Assembly (NCBI GenBank): GCA_020746835.1
Contig: JAGPNK010000014.1
Location: 979,616 to 1,043,615 of the forward strand
Direction: 5' to 3'
Length of the DNA stretch: 64,000 nt
From: Stachybotrys elegans
Taxonomy: Eukaryota; Ascomycota; Sordariomycetes; Hypocreales; Stachybotryaceae
Both the position numbers and the translations under genes were made by a program. A model generated the notes under the pieces. That model was not told the origin of the DNA and made no database searches. It saw only the letters and a list, made by a program, of their open reading frames with translations. Positions 47,693 to 59,639 of this stretch are shown piece after piece. Every line of letters begins with the position of its first letter. Position 1 is the first letter of the stretch.

Positions 47693-49348
47693 TTAGAGGT
47701 TCTTAAGATAGGGTTTAGGGTGCGGCCAATCAAACTCAGTATATACTCCCAACTTAACAAGTGTATCGTCCTCAGCAAAAGGGCAATCGTCTGCTGAATT
47801 AAACATATTCCTTTCTATGCCCACTTCAAGGTCCCTGTATACTGAATTGCCACTATCCAGTTCCGGATAATCCTGGTCTGCAAATGGAGTCTTCCCATTT
47901 TTGTAAACAACGGCTTCTGCTTCAGTGCTGATATCAACGTAGCGTCCAAAAAGCGGCGGATCAATATCGACAAAGATTGTAAGCTTTGGTCTTTCAGAAG
48001 TATGGCGTTCATGCCACTTGAGCTTCTCTCTCATATCAAGCAGAAGTCCAAGGTAACTTCCTCCACCAATTCTGATGAAAGAGAGGAAGCTCAACTCGAC
48101 TGACCTTAGTGTGGGTGGCATGTCGGCGAGGAACGAAGTCAGGTCGTCTTGTTTCACGATGAAACGGGCGAGTCCAAAATGCCGTAGCTGTGTCCACTGA
48201 TGCACGGGAAACAAGCTACGCAGCGGGAGGAAGTATTCTGAGCCATCAGTCCCGTACGGCGCAGGCATTTTAATATCCTCAGGAGGGTCCAAATCGGTTG
48301 TGAGCCTGACATGCTGCACATCCTTTGCCTCCATGAACATATTGTAAAGAAGACCGTTGCGATAAGAGGGCCAATTCACTTGCTCTGGGTCCCCTGCGAA
48401 AAGAGCCAAATCAAACCGAGAGAAGTTGGGACGCCGTACCAAGGAGACCAGATCCTCATATTCCTCATTGGGGTTATCGAATATGCGTAGGCTTATGCCA
48501 GTAAGAATCTGGTTAACGTCGACGACGAATTCGGTGACGCTGTGTGAATGCGTGACAAGGGCTCGTAGGAGGACACGAAGCCCACGCCACTTTTCCTTGA
48601 CACCATCCGCGTCCCAAGCTTTAGTTGTTACAGCAAAGGGTAGAACACCTCTACTCTCGGGCCATCCGCGCGGGATGGGATAGATGAAGCCGTACGGCAG
48701 ACTTCGAATGAAAGGCGTTTCATACTTGGGTCGAAAAGTAAGACCATGAGCCACAGCAGTCAATGTGACCTTGCGAAGACAAGGAAACTGCTTTAATCCG
48801 TATTGCAGGGCCCTGGAATCCGCGGATATGGCAATTGTTTCGTTCTGTTCGTCCACAATCCTTTGATATTGCGAGTATGATTGGGCAATGCTCAGTCGAG
48901 ATTCAAGCTGTTTAGCAACCTCGACATGGTCGGGACGAGTTATATATCTGCCGGGCTCCCTTTCAAGATCACCTTGAATATCGTCGTATGCGCATATGAA
49001 CCATTCAGGTACTCCGTCAATTACCCGGTCAGGTGATATGGCAGGATGCGTGTCTAATGGATCATCCTCATCGAGGTCGTAACCAATGCTTCTATGCGCG
49101 ACTCTCCGGCGAAAGCGAGCATCATCGTAGATGAGCTCAACAATGCGCCCTCTGTAGGAATCGTGACTGGCAATGCACATGAAGATTTCAATGTCGCGAG
49201 GGTGTGGCGACAAAAAGACGCGGTCGAGGCGCAGCTCGTGACTGGAGAGGCGAGTGCATGTCAAACGTAGGTTTTTGATGTCTCTGTTCGGAAGAAGAGA
49301 AGTGATAGAATAGAAAACCTCATTCGGAATATGAAATAAAGAAGCCAT
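47693..49348 (-). CDS. F-box protein, substrate receptor type, unknown target
   Basis: An intact single exon of 551 aa starting MASLFHIPNEVFYSITSLLPNRDIKNLRLTCTRL; residues about 5-40 are a clear F-box (LPxEV...I...L...DL..LRL.C). F-boxes bind Skp1 in SCF ubiquitin ligases. The rest is a leucine-containing region (LRKVTLTAVA, LRGLRVLLRALVTHSHSVTEF, PTLRSVELSFLSFI) typical of fungal F-box/LRR-like proteins whose targets are unknown. ATG 49348 begins the F-box directly. It is intact in a neighbourhood of broken genes, which suggests it is still under selection or recently acquired. Subtelomeric F-box families are common in these fungi. Confidence 0.85.
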   Translation of the reverse strand: MASLFHIPNEVFYSITSLLPNRDIKNLRLTCTRLSSHELRLDRVFLSPHPRDIEIFMCIASHDSYRGRIVELIYDDARFRRRVAHRSIGYDLDEDDPLDTHPAISPDRVIDGVPEWFICAYDDIQGDLEREPGRYITRPDHVEVAKQLESRLSIAQSYSQYQRIVDEQNETIAISADSRALQYGLKQFPCLRKVTLTAVAHGLTFRPKYETPFIRSLPYGFIYPIPRGWPESRGVLPFAVTTKAWDADGVKEKWRGLRVLLRALVTHSHSVTEFVVDVNQILTGISLRIFDNPNEEYEDLVSLVRRPNFSRFDLALFAGDPEQVNWPSYRNGLLYNMFMEAKDVQHVRLTTDLDPPEDIKMPAPYGTDGSEYFLPLRSLFPVHQWTQLRHFGLARFIVKQDDLTSFLADMPPTLRSVELSFLSFIRIGGGSYLGLLLDMREKLKWHERHTSERPKLTIFVDIDPPLFGRYVDISTEAEAVVYKNGKTPFADQDYPELDSGNSVYRDLEVGIERNMFNSADDCPFAEDDTLVKLGVYTEFDWPHPKPYLKNL

Positions 49349-49884
49349 GACTAGTCTTTATTACACATGGAATGAGATATAGCTCAGCAACGTCTTGGAG
49401 CTCACAGCGTAGTGTTATCTGGAAGTGAAAACCAAACCAGGAGGATATAAAGCAATACCGTAATGAAGCGGCCACGTCACCGAGCGGGGTCGTACCCACA
49501 ATGCCAAGGGGTTTTGAGTCATGGCCATTGAATGTTGGCTGGTCCCTTTTCTCTCTCACATCAGATTACTACTCGTATCGATACGCGCACTTCCTCGACT
49601 GACTGACGTACCATGAACCATCGCCATCAGCCGAAAACGGATAACCTCGAACATGGTTCGTGGCGGAATTGAGGGCACCCCCAAACTCTAAGCATAATAC
49701 GCAATCTTACGATTCATGACACAAGATAAGCCCTGATCTGAGGAATATATTACTACATATCCCGGCTATGGCCCAAAATCTCTTCCGAAACAAATAGTAA
49801 CAGAAGCAATGAAGACAATTGACAAGCAGCCTTGGGTTTGATGGCAAATATTACCACAGTCCTCAGCATCGCCCTATTAGATGT
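49349..49884. other. Spacer between F-box and chitinase genes
   Basis: About 540 bp without a gene. It contains the promoter side of the F-box gene and the 3' end of the chitinase. Confidence 0.4.
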
Positions 49885-52800
49885 TTAAGTCGGAGGGTTG
49901 ATCTCACCAAGGTTGTTACACCTCCCGCTGATACGGATTAACTGCCTGTTCTCGAGTCGATTTGAGGCCCAATGGAACAGAAATGTCAAGTTCGGCAGGG
50001 TTGCTAAACCACGACTAGCGAGTGTCCTAGATGTCAACAAGACATGTTAGTGACTGGTAGATTCCGAGAACTTTTTATGACGTACGCCAGGCCAGTGACA
50101 TATTGATAGTCAAACGTGGATCGACTTCTCCTCACAAGTGAGGTCAAGACGGTTTCCATATAATCCCTCCACTCAGCCTGAAGCGATGGAGGGGTAAAGC
50201 CAGATCCGTTGGCATCCCACCAATCGTCCCAATTACCAAGAAGATCATAGATTGCTTCGTATACACTGCAAAATGCTTGCCAAACCTCTGGATGATTGAG
50301 ATATGTAAAGACCATCCCTTAATACTATTAGCTTCAGAAACCTTTGTTTGGAGGGCATATCGCTTACCAAACTCTTTTGTCGCCGTGAGTTGAGCATCTG
50401 GGTCCATTCTCAGATACACAGTCCTGCTTGTGGGCTCGTTTCCACTGAAGAGCGAGCCTTTCATTCGGTTAGGTCTTCCTTTGAATATCGTCAAGCGGTT
50501 TTGATGCCGCTCGCTGCCTAACTCTGCAAGCATTAGGTGAATAAATGGAACTCGAACCGGACCCAGCATCCAAGGAAAGGCCGTATTTGCTCGAAGAAGA
50601 TACTGTTCAAGAAATGTGCCGCATGAGAGCTTGGGAGTTGGATTAGACGGCATCGGACTCTGGTTATTAATGTGGCCGCGGTTAAGCCAAAAGGTGAAGA
50701 AATCGCCAATGAGCTGCCCCTCGAACACATGCTCCGCTATTAGATTGTGAGCCAAAGTTCAAGAAACACCTAGTGACCACACTGCTATACGTACTTTGGT
50801 ATACGTCTCGAACCTCGCGGAGACCTGTTGGGGTGTTTACCCAAGCTGTGTCAGCCTGAGGTAGGTTCGTCGTCTGCCAGTTTGAACACGAGAGTGAGGT
50901 GTTTCCCCAATACTTTGGAATCGTATCCCATCGCCCATTCTCAATACCATCCCATGGATAGGCTGAATTGACTGGGAAGGCTGGATATCGCCCTTGTCCG
51001 CCTAGACGAAAAGCAAATCTGCCTGTTCTACTGCAGGCCGAAACAGCCTTTGATGACATAGTTGCTATCCCATACACACGCCCTTCTCGCTCTGGATCAA
51101 AGTCAGTGATATTGCGGCTTGTGGCCTGATCCTCTTGGAAAGCATCCAAGCCACCAGGCCAGCCGCCGTCTGACAAGTCGAGAGAGTTGCAGCCGTCGCA
51201 ACTCGGCATATCGCTAAACAAAGGAAACATGAGGTTCAGGTTCGCGCACCCGCAACAGACGTCCCTGTTCCTTTCTTCGGTGCCGCACTGAACGCAGCTG
51301 TCGCACTTGAATTGATTATTCCGATGATCCCCAAACTCGTCCCCAACAGGAACAGACAGATAGGTATTGGGATCAACACCCTGTTCTGACCCGTATGGCC
51401 ATCCGCCATCAGACCCAAGAGATGGTCGTTGTATGTAGCAGGATGAGTTTTCGTTGGGCCGTTGCTTCGTACTGTGAGCTAGAAAATGGGAAACAGTGAA
51501 TCGGAATACTCACGCGATCATTGATAACATAGGGCAAAGCCCGGGATTCGCCCCAGCCAAGAGTGTCACTATAATGTTAGGAAATAGGATATGAGCTAAA
51601 ATGTGCTTTACATACTCGTCATCAATCCGATAGTTTTGGAATCCCAGAGTCCTATAATGCGTTAGGTCCTGGTCCAGGCTTCGGTAAGTTCTACTCACGA
51701 AACTATAGTGTCCACACAAGCTTCAGCTGGATTAAGCCCAGGCTCCTCGAATGAGAAATGAGTCGTGGTCCTGTAGTGTGCAGTCATCTGTTATGTCAGT
51801 CTTGTGAAGCCACCTTATTTTTCAGCACGTACATCTGCGAGATCCCAGACACGTCTAGATCTTTCGCCAAACAACTCCAACCCAACTTCAAGTCCGAACG
51901 AGAAAAAAGACGACAGGGCAATCCTGCCACCGCTGCCGCCGATATTGTAGATGATATTATGCTCATCTAAAATCGACAGCTCGTTATCTCTTCTGTCAAT
52001 GTTTCTGCTCCCATTCTCATCTTCAGGACGAGGAGGGAAGTTGATCTGGTAGCCTCCAAAATCCTGAATCACTCGGGCGTGAAGCCGGCCATCAAAGTAT
52101 GGTCCACTGGAGTCCGAGCTGCCGCCTTCACTTTCGTTGAATACTGCAAGCATGTAGTCAATGTTCCAGTAGGGCTTGAAAGACATGGCCATGCCGCTTG
52201 GTCCAGCCTCGATATAATGTTCTTTGCCTCTGGTTCGTGAATTGCGAGTGTAGGCAGGGTTGCCATGGCTAGATCCATCTAGATCAATCTCGCCAATGCC
52301 GCCGACGGAGAATGACAGATCAGCCTCCCCGTTGACCTTCAACCAGCCATGTGCCTCCTGGACTTCAAGCGCGTTCTCCAAACTGGTCTGTATTTAAATT
52401 AGCCATACGTCAAGCATACCAAAGGAGGGGAGAATACAATCATGCTGAAGCCGTATGTGAACTCGAGGTCCATTCTTCCACCAACATGGGCCGCGAAGCC
52501 TTTGTAATAGTGCTCTCCATCAACTGTGCACCTATCGACGTCATCCCAATAAACGGGAGCACTGATAATCTCATTGATCCGAACATCTTCGCTATTTCCA
52601 GCTTCCATAAGCTGATCGGCGTCCGCATACATGTCACGCCAGTCTGAGGACAGCGGAGACCAGTAGCGCTTGCTCCTTGTACTGTTTCGTGCGGAGGATG
52701 TCTGATTACGGCGAGAAGACGATCCGGCTCCAGGGGAGTCAACAGCTGCATTCCAATAACCATTGACGTTGGAGTAGTCGACTCGTACGCTCACTCTGCC

Positions 52801-55181
52801 GGCATCCTGTCTCTTGCGGGTGATGTCCAGGTCAAAGGAAAAGTCATAAACCTCCGAAGTAGGAGGTCGTCGCCCCTTGACGTTGGGGATGGTTTGATCT
52901 AGACAGAGTTAATGGAAGCATCATATAATGAAGTGAACTCACCTTGGGAGACCTCTAGAGCTATAGCCCGTGCAAACAAGTTGCGACCGCACTAATTTTC
53001 GGTTAATGACACGACTTCAAGGTAGGGAATACTTACATTGTCAGGCATCTCCACTATGGTTCCCTCGACACCCTCCTTCATGACATTGAAGCACGCCGCA
53101 ACGTCTTGGCTCAGACACACCACTCTGGCCATTTGTACCTTGTTCTTGGGCTGCATCGAGACTCTATTGGGGCAATCCAAAAATATGAACGGTTCGGGAA
53201 TACCGTTTCTCCTCTTGAGAGAAGTCATGGCATGAGACTCGCCCGCCACGAGAATGAAGCCGAACCCGGTCTCGTTGGGGTCCACGGCACCCAGGTTAGC
53301 ATTCGATCCAAAGTTGACCAGACCCCAGTTAAGCGGACCGTCCTCAGGACGCAACATGTCTGATGGGAAGAGATTCTCAAGGTCAACAAGACCAAAGGGA
53401 CTGTTGGAACCCGGGATATAGCTGCGCCCAGTCACAGAGCTGAGGGCGTCCAGAGATCCGGTATCAAGGTCAATAGCCCAGATCATCAGTCCGCGCAATC
53501 CCATTTGAGCCGCATAGTCAATCTTTAACTCAAACGTTTCAGAATCGTCGAAGCTTGCAGTGTCAGCGGGATAGAGCAGAGGACATGTGTAACTCACGAG
53601 ATCCAACTGTGCCCATTATATACCATGTACTTTGCAGCAGCGGCTTCGTCGAAGAAAGGTGTGCCTCCTGTTCTTTCCAAAATCTCCATTATTTCTGTGA
53701 AATGTCAGTAGTGTTATAGAGCTTTCGGTATCTTGAAATTCTTACCATTGTAAGCTAGGATACCGGGTGCTCTGGAACAGCGCCCTTCGGCACCTGGGCC
53801 ACGGAAACTGCATCCGGGCTTCCAACAAGACGAAGACTCGAGTTCAAAGGAGCGGCCGTAGAATCCTAATCCAAGAACCACGTTGCTAGGTTGGACACCA
53901 ACGCGCCAGAACTATATTCTTAGTGAATGATTGCAACGCAGAATGGGAGTGACTAACCAGGTCCAACGCAAGGTCTATCTCCGTCAGGTTTGTGTGGGAT
54001 AAGACTTGATTGCCGATGGGGTTGTCACCATCCCATACTCCGTGTAGATCATATGACATGAGATTTATCCAGTCGACTTGGGCCTCCATCCCTGGAAGAT
54101 CGAAGTGGCGGAGATACCAGTAGGATGAAGGCGCGGTAAAAGTGACAATCAAGTCGCGCCCGCTGGCATTGATGGCCGCCCGTAGTTCACGCAGCAGAGC
54201 CGTGTAATTCTCGGCGTCATCCTCGAGACCCCCACGGTCCTCAGCGCCAGGGTATTCCCAGTCTATATTGTTAGCATCTAACTCGTTCCATTAGGTCGGT
54301 TCTGATGACACACCAAAATCTATGAATAAGTCAGCTCATGTCTGTCATGATACATGCACCGACTTACCAACACCATCATAGCCATATTCAGACATGAATC
54401 CCATAAGGTTTCGTATGAATATAGCTCGATTGGCCGCAGATGATGCCATCTCGGGAAATATGTGCCTCCATGGACCAGGGTCGCTAAAGGCCCAGCCCCC
54501 AAGCGCGATAACCACCTTGAGTTCGGGGTTGCGAGCTTTGACGTTGCCAATAGTCTTGAAGATTTCTGGATCAACGCCGTCCATGTTGGTTATCTCCCAC
54601 GCATCGTTGACGTACCCAAACGATACAAACAGATGGGTTAGCATATGGACAGGAATCTCACCGGGACCCATGGTACCACATGGCTTGTCCATATTCCATG
54701 CCTCCCAGTACCCGATGATGATATCTCTAGGGTTGGAAGGGGAGCCACCCGGCGAAGGAGTCTCGCAGTTAGACTGGCAGCCATCGCTGCAGAACTCGGA
54801 AGTCGTGCCACAAAAGCCATGGCGGGAGCAGCACACGTTGAGTGGACACCCTTGACCTGGAGTGCTAGCAAACCTACCGCACTCAGCTGTTGCATCACAA
54901 TTAGACTGGCAGCCGTCCGAGCAGTAGTCAGGCCCATAACCACACCAGCCGTCTTCGCCACAACATGCTCCGTTTACACAGGGTCTTCCGGGAGCACAGG
55001 TAAAGTCGTTAGTATCCTCAGCTTGAGATGTTGCCCATACTTGATCCAAGCGGAGGATGCTGGAATTGCGGGATGCCGGAGCATCCAAACCGTTGCTGGA
55101 GGATTGCGCCCAGGTTTGACTGCAATGGTAAAGTATAATAAAGAAGGAATGGAGAAGAGTGCTCTTCACAAAAAATGCCAT
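49885..55181 (-). CDS. Killer-toxin-type GH18 chitinase with two hevein-like chitin-binding modules
   Basis: About 1525 aa in 16 exons: 54368-55181, 54314-54319, 53958-54262, 53746-53911, 53598-53694, 53037-53553, 52943-52991, 52438-52898, 51833-52387, 51699-51787, 51616-51651, 51514-51568, 50795-51478, 50368-50736, 50086-50317, 49885-50026. A signal peptide precedes two Cys-rich ChtBD1 modules (CGEDGWCGYGPDYC; CCSRHGFCGTTSEFC). The GH18 barrel follows, with its catalytic DGVDFDWE (residues 269-276, acid Glu276) encoded across a 6-nt microexon. Then FYGRS, WISFDD and GLMIWAIDLD, then a long C-terminal region ending QTEHVFEGQLIG and EVWQAFCSVYEAIYD. Exon lengths sum in frame for the first 1050 codons. 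Near 51415 the frame changes without an intron (ATYNDHLLG to SDGGWPYGSE), consistent with one missing base. The last intron is tentative; without it the stop is at 50034. Secreted, degrades chitin; divergent from a LysM gene. Confidence 0.85.
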
Positions 55182-55960
55182 GCTGATTCATAGGATTGGT
55201 TAATTGAGAGGAGAGCAGCGTATAGCTGGGTGGGTTGGGAAGTCCTCTAGAAATACATCAATTCATGAACCCGGAACGATAGTTCCTGTGCAGAGGAATG
55301 GAACCGCGATGCCATGGATCCAAACAAGCTGCCCTCCGGAGTGTCCGGGGCGCGCATCCCAAAGCACAACATCGTGTACCAACTTAAGGAGGCTTACTCA
55401 CACAACTGGCACTATTTGCCATCACCTGCCACTTTTTGTTGCAACCTCATGACCAACGAATCTCGGCAAATGACGATTGGATCTCTTATTCGTCGGCTCG
55501 ACACATTTCGTTCTTCTTGTTGTTGCCTTGGCGGTGAGTGCCTCGAAGCCAAGCTCTTTCTGACTCGTGAGCTGCATGCCGTACCAAGTGAACATGAAGC
55601 TCTCGCCACTCTTGGCGCACTAAACAGGGCGTCTGGGGCGCAAAATTGCTTCATTAGAATGAAGACAGACCAACATGCAAGGGGTAAGATGGGTTGCGTT
55701 CGGTGATGCTCGGGGTAAGCGTCACAAATTTCTTGGCGTCTCACTGCCTTATGCTGTTGGTTTGGACAATATGTGAAAACCCCGCCCTTGAATGCTGGTG
55801 GTAAAAGATCATATTTTGATTTTTGGGCACTTGGTTGTTTCCAATTAATGTAGCATTGGCCCCCCCCTTGAACTTGACGCACTCAATCTCGGATACTTGA
55901 GCAGATCCAATTGCGCGTTTCTGAGCCACTCTTCCTCCCAGTTTCTTTGATCCAGATATC
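55182..55960. promoter_or_regulatory. Shared divergent promoter of chitinase and LysM genes
   Basis: About 780 bp between ATG 55181 (minus) and ATG 55961 (plus). Head-to-head pairing suggests co-expression. No binding site could be assigned with confidence. Short frames inside (for example 55314-55706) have no family resemblance. Confidence 0.5.
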
Positions 55961-57682
55961 ATGATGTTTCAATCAGCTACCGTGGGAGCTTTGCTTCTAT
56001 GCGGCAGAGGAGCGGCCCAGGCATGGTCGGCAGCGGCTATTGCAGATGAATGCAACACATATACCGTGCAACCTCGAGACACATGCTGGACCATCATGAG
56101 GAGTACCAATACTACCTTTGCTCAGCTAGTTTCTTGGAATCCCGATATAGACACGCAGTGCTCGTACGTAATGTCGCAATCTAAACAATCTCGCTAACTG
56201 GTTCTACTGACAGAAACCTGGGTGAACTGGAGGGTCAGAACATCTGCATTAGCAACCCAGACGGCAACTACGCCATTCCCAGCAACTCTCACGGCATACC
56301 TATCATTGTAACAACTACAGCGTAATACCATCTGCTGTGTGTGCTATGTTTCATTCACTAATAGATACCAGACCCATTCCCAATCCCACACCAGATAACA
56401 CCGAAGACAGGTGTGCTGAGTTTCACTTGGTGGAGAGCGGTCAAGACTGCTCGCACTTGACAGTTGGTTACGGACTAACAATGAGAGATTTGTAAGTGTC
56501 AAAATCGCTCAGTCTCTTGTCATTGACCAACTAATCAGGTGGCCAGTCTCTTTCTCAATCCACATGTCTGGGAGAATTGCACCAACTTGTTCTTGGGGTA
56601 TCACTACTGTGTCCGACCAGTTGGGTACATTTCCACCTATCCCGGCTATCTTCCAACGATAACGACCAATCCCTTTGTGAGAACACCAAGCACTCAACTC
56701 CCCCTTGTTCCTGACCCATTGAGTGACTATCCCGAGAGAGAGCCCGCTATACCAATTGCCAACGAGACACGACGGGATTGTTTGGAGTAAGACCTACCAG
56801 CTGATTCAATTGTGAAGATGGCCACTAACCATGATGTTCACTGCTGTAGATATTTCCATGTTCAAAACCTTACCGAAGTTCCCAGTCTGGCAAATTGTTG
56901 GGCACTGGCCATTGTCTTTGGTATATCTCCCGAGGTAAGCCTGACATTTCTTCGAAGAGCACATTACAGTTTCTAATGATCAAATATAGGAATTTATTCT
57001 TTGGAATCCTTCCCTTTTACCATTTGATGGAGACACGAGCAATTATACATACCCATGCGAAATTTCGGAAGGCTCTTCCTACTGTGTCGCTCTGGAATCT
57101 GCAACCCAAGGTGAGGCACACTCACGCCTCACTGTAATGAGAGATTTATTAATAACATAATGCCCAGTTCCAACCGATACGCCGCTTCAACCTCCTAGTC
57201 CTCGTGCAGCGGGAGAAATAGAGGGCTGCACAGCCTGGGACCGACCCCGCGACTACGAGACATGTGAGGATATGCTGCTAACAAACTTTCTCGATTTCGA
57301 TTACTTTTACTTCATGAACCCTTCCATCCGAAACGACTGTACCGGGCTCTCAGTTGGAACCTATTATTGCGTGTCAGTCGAAGAAGATGGAGGACTTCCA
57401 GTCACTACGGCAAGCGTCACCATGACTACCGCGACTACCGCGACTACAGCGACTGCTACAACTACTGGCGGTCCGCCAGGTATTCCATCGCCTACACAAG
57501 ATGGTATCTCGGATTCTTGTGTTGATTACTACCTCGTTGTGCCTAATGATGGATGCTGGGCTATTGCCAATGAGCATGGAATTGAGCTGTCGGACTTTTA
57601 TTTGTGGAACCCTGCCATTGGGAATGACTGTGCGAATCTTTGGCCGGGTTATTATGTGTGCGTTGGCATTTCTGCACTGTAA
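55961..57682 (+). CDS. Secreted protein with five LysM domains
   Basis: Seven exons (55961-56163, 56214-56321, 56372-56491, 56547-56786, 56850-56934, 56990-57110, 57168-57682) sum to 463 aa in frame. The signal peptide is MMFQSATVGALLLCGRGAAQA. Five LysM-like modules follow, each with the C..Y.V...D.C..I......F..WNP.....C..L..G..YCV pattern of fungal LysM: CNTYTVQPRDTCWTIM, CAEFHLVESGQDCSHL, a divergent CLEYFHVQN module, CTAWDRPRDYETCEDM and CVDYYLVVPNDGCWAI. A Thr-rich linker (TTATTATTATATTT) separates modules 4 and 5. Two introns use a downstream AG (ends at 56371 and 56546) because only these keep the frame. LysM proteins bind chitin and can shield hyphae or hide chitin from hosts. Pairing with the divergent chitinase is a known fungal arrangement. 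Intact. Confidence 0.9.
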
Positions 57683-57749
57683 TCCCATGCTTTTAGGCAT
57701 TATACTGGAATGTCAAGTGGTGCCCCGAGTATATACGATAAAGATATCG

Positions 57750-58610
57750 GATAGTTCTTATTTTAGTAAATCCATGATCCGTTTCAAGGAGCTTATAATA
57801 TTAGTAGGATTACTTACCCTGGCTGCAAGGTCTGAACAGAAAGAGGTATATAGAGGATACCAGGGAAACGACTCCCGCGAAATCCGTCTCGGTAAGAACC
57901 TGGAAAACACCATTCAGTGCTTCTTCAAGGCAGTTCCAATCAGAAGTCAAAAGCTCTGTGTAAGGAAGTCAAGAACTCCTGCTTTGACAGCTTTGATGCA
58001 CTTGGCAATCGGCCCAGTACCTACATTGGGAGCGCGTGGACCTTTCTTATACGGATGAATTATTGAGTCTACCAATGTCTGCAAAGAGAATTGGCTGAGG
58101 AATGTACAGGTGCAATGTCCAAACTTGTATGTTGAGACCGTTAAGACAATGAAGGTTGCCTTCATGACGCACCGCTATGTGTCCATGCAGGGTTTAAAAC
58201 ATCCTGATTGACGCAGCGCGTAGTGGCGCGGTTCAACAAAGGCGAGACTTCCTGGAGCAGAGGAACCTACGCAAGGCAGGATTGGCAATCTATTCCAATC
58301 ATACATCAAGGCGAGTACGACAGGATTATGAGGAAATGAACGCCTTCTTTACTACGTGGGATTGAAGAGGTCCTAAAGGATATGGACGAGAAGGATGACA
58401 GAGCAGCCTGACCAAAATATCAAGGTCAAGCTCGTGGCTCGACCCGGCGGTGATAAGGAGTGGCGTGTCATTTTATCAGGGAGGTTCAGAATACAGCAGA
58501 TGATGAAACAGCACTTACTGAAGATATCCAGTACACTGGGTTTATCTCATATACTCGTACATGTACTTAACGTGCCGGACAGCGTTAATTCAAGCTGGGC
58601 AGTACCCTGA
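57750..58610 (+). pseudogene. Decayed gene of unrecognised family
   Basis: Patches in several frames look protein-like and continuous: KNSCFDSFDALGNRPSTYIG with SAWTFLIRMNY (about 57970-58060), ARFNKGETSWSRGTYARQDW (about 58230-58290), QGEYDRIMRK, and TEQPDQNIKVKLVARPGGDK (from 58395). A DQPDQNIKVK-like tail followed by HILVHVLNVPDS ends the region. Stops (for example after MNY) break it. I do not recognise the family; its position beside the LysM gene hints that it belonged to the chitinase-LysM locus. Confidence 0.45.
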
Positions 58611-59639
58611 AACAAATTTTGTATAGTTAATTCTCATGACCTGCATGGATGATTTTATGGAATACTAGAGAAGAAAGTCTCATGTCTATGCTTTCTGAGC
58701 CAAGCGTTTCATCACCCAGCGGCCCAGTGAGTTCCCCGAGCGAACCTGCAGGTTGCTTTCCGCCCATCTCGTTGAATGCTGGTGCACCAGATTTCTTATT
58801 TAGGGACCAACAGCAATTGGCTTCCTATGCAGCTTGTTCTGGAAAGAACCTCGCAAGCTGCCGATTCTATGTCCACCACCCCTCACATGGATATTTATCA
58901 CTGACCAGACATTGGAATGGACCAGTCAACATTTGGGCTCGGTGCTTAGAGTCCAATGTGTTCACTTCTGTCTAGGGGAAAGATGAAGCGGCAAGTCGAG
59001 GCGTATTCAGGTTGAATTTAAACTTGATGCATGAGGTAACAGCACACAAAAGTCAGAACCGTGCCAAAGGCAGAAGGCGTGAAGTTGTGTCGTCAGCGGT
59101 AACGGGATACGATGGAGGCAGACAGTACGACCATTGTCCACAATTCATATATCACGACGGCGCATGCCATGCCAGCGACGGGGTGAAGGATGATTCGCCC
59201 TTTTCCATGCATTTCGATTGTTCAGAATCAGAGGAATGAAGAAGAAACCCAGCAGCTAGAGTGAGTGAATTGGTCAGAGCACTGTTTAGCTACGAAATAT
59301 ACACCAAATCAGTGGCCGTAGGATTCCGGATGAACCGAGGATACTGAAGCCAGCTCAGCTGCCAAGATGGACGAAACCTAGAAATTGAAACCTGGTGACA
59401 GAAGGCATGTTCTCGCTCGTCTCTTCTGAGGTTATCTTCCTTGTTTCTTTGGTATGGGTCAAGGGTCGATGCTTGGCATTTGCAGGAGGCCATGTTGAAG
59501 CTGAGCGACGGCCTCGCATTCAATATTGCATTAGGGTGTGAAAGGACGTTTGAAATCCAAATGGAGAACGGCCTACCATATCATTACACCGCCATCAAAG
59601 CGTGATGTGAGAAACATACTGAGGTATGCCCTTGTTCTA
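58611..59639. other. No supported gene
   Basis: A 108-codon frame (58649-58975) starts with ATG and is Ser/Pro-rich early (SVSSPSGPVSSPSEPAG), but it shows no domain and lies among decayed sequence. Confidence 0.3.

Noticed and set aside
54394..55193. Long plus-strand frames opposite chitinase exon 1
   Set aside because: They are antisense of the hevein-like and GH18 coding sequence and have no independent support.
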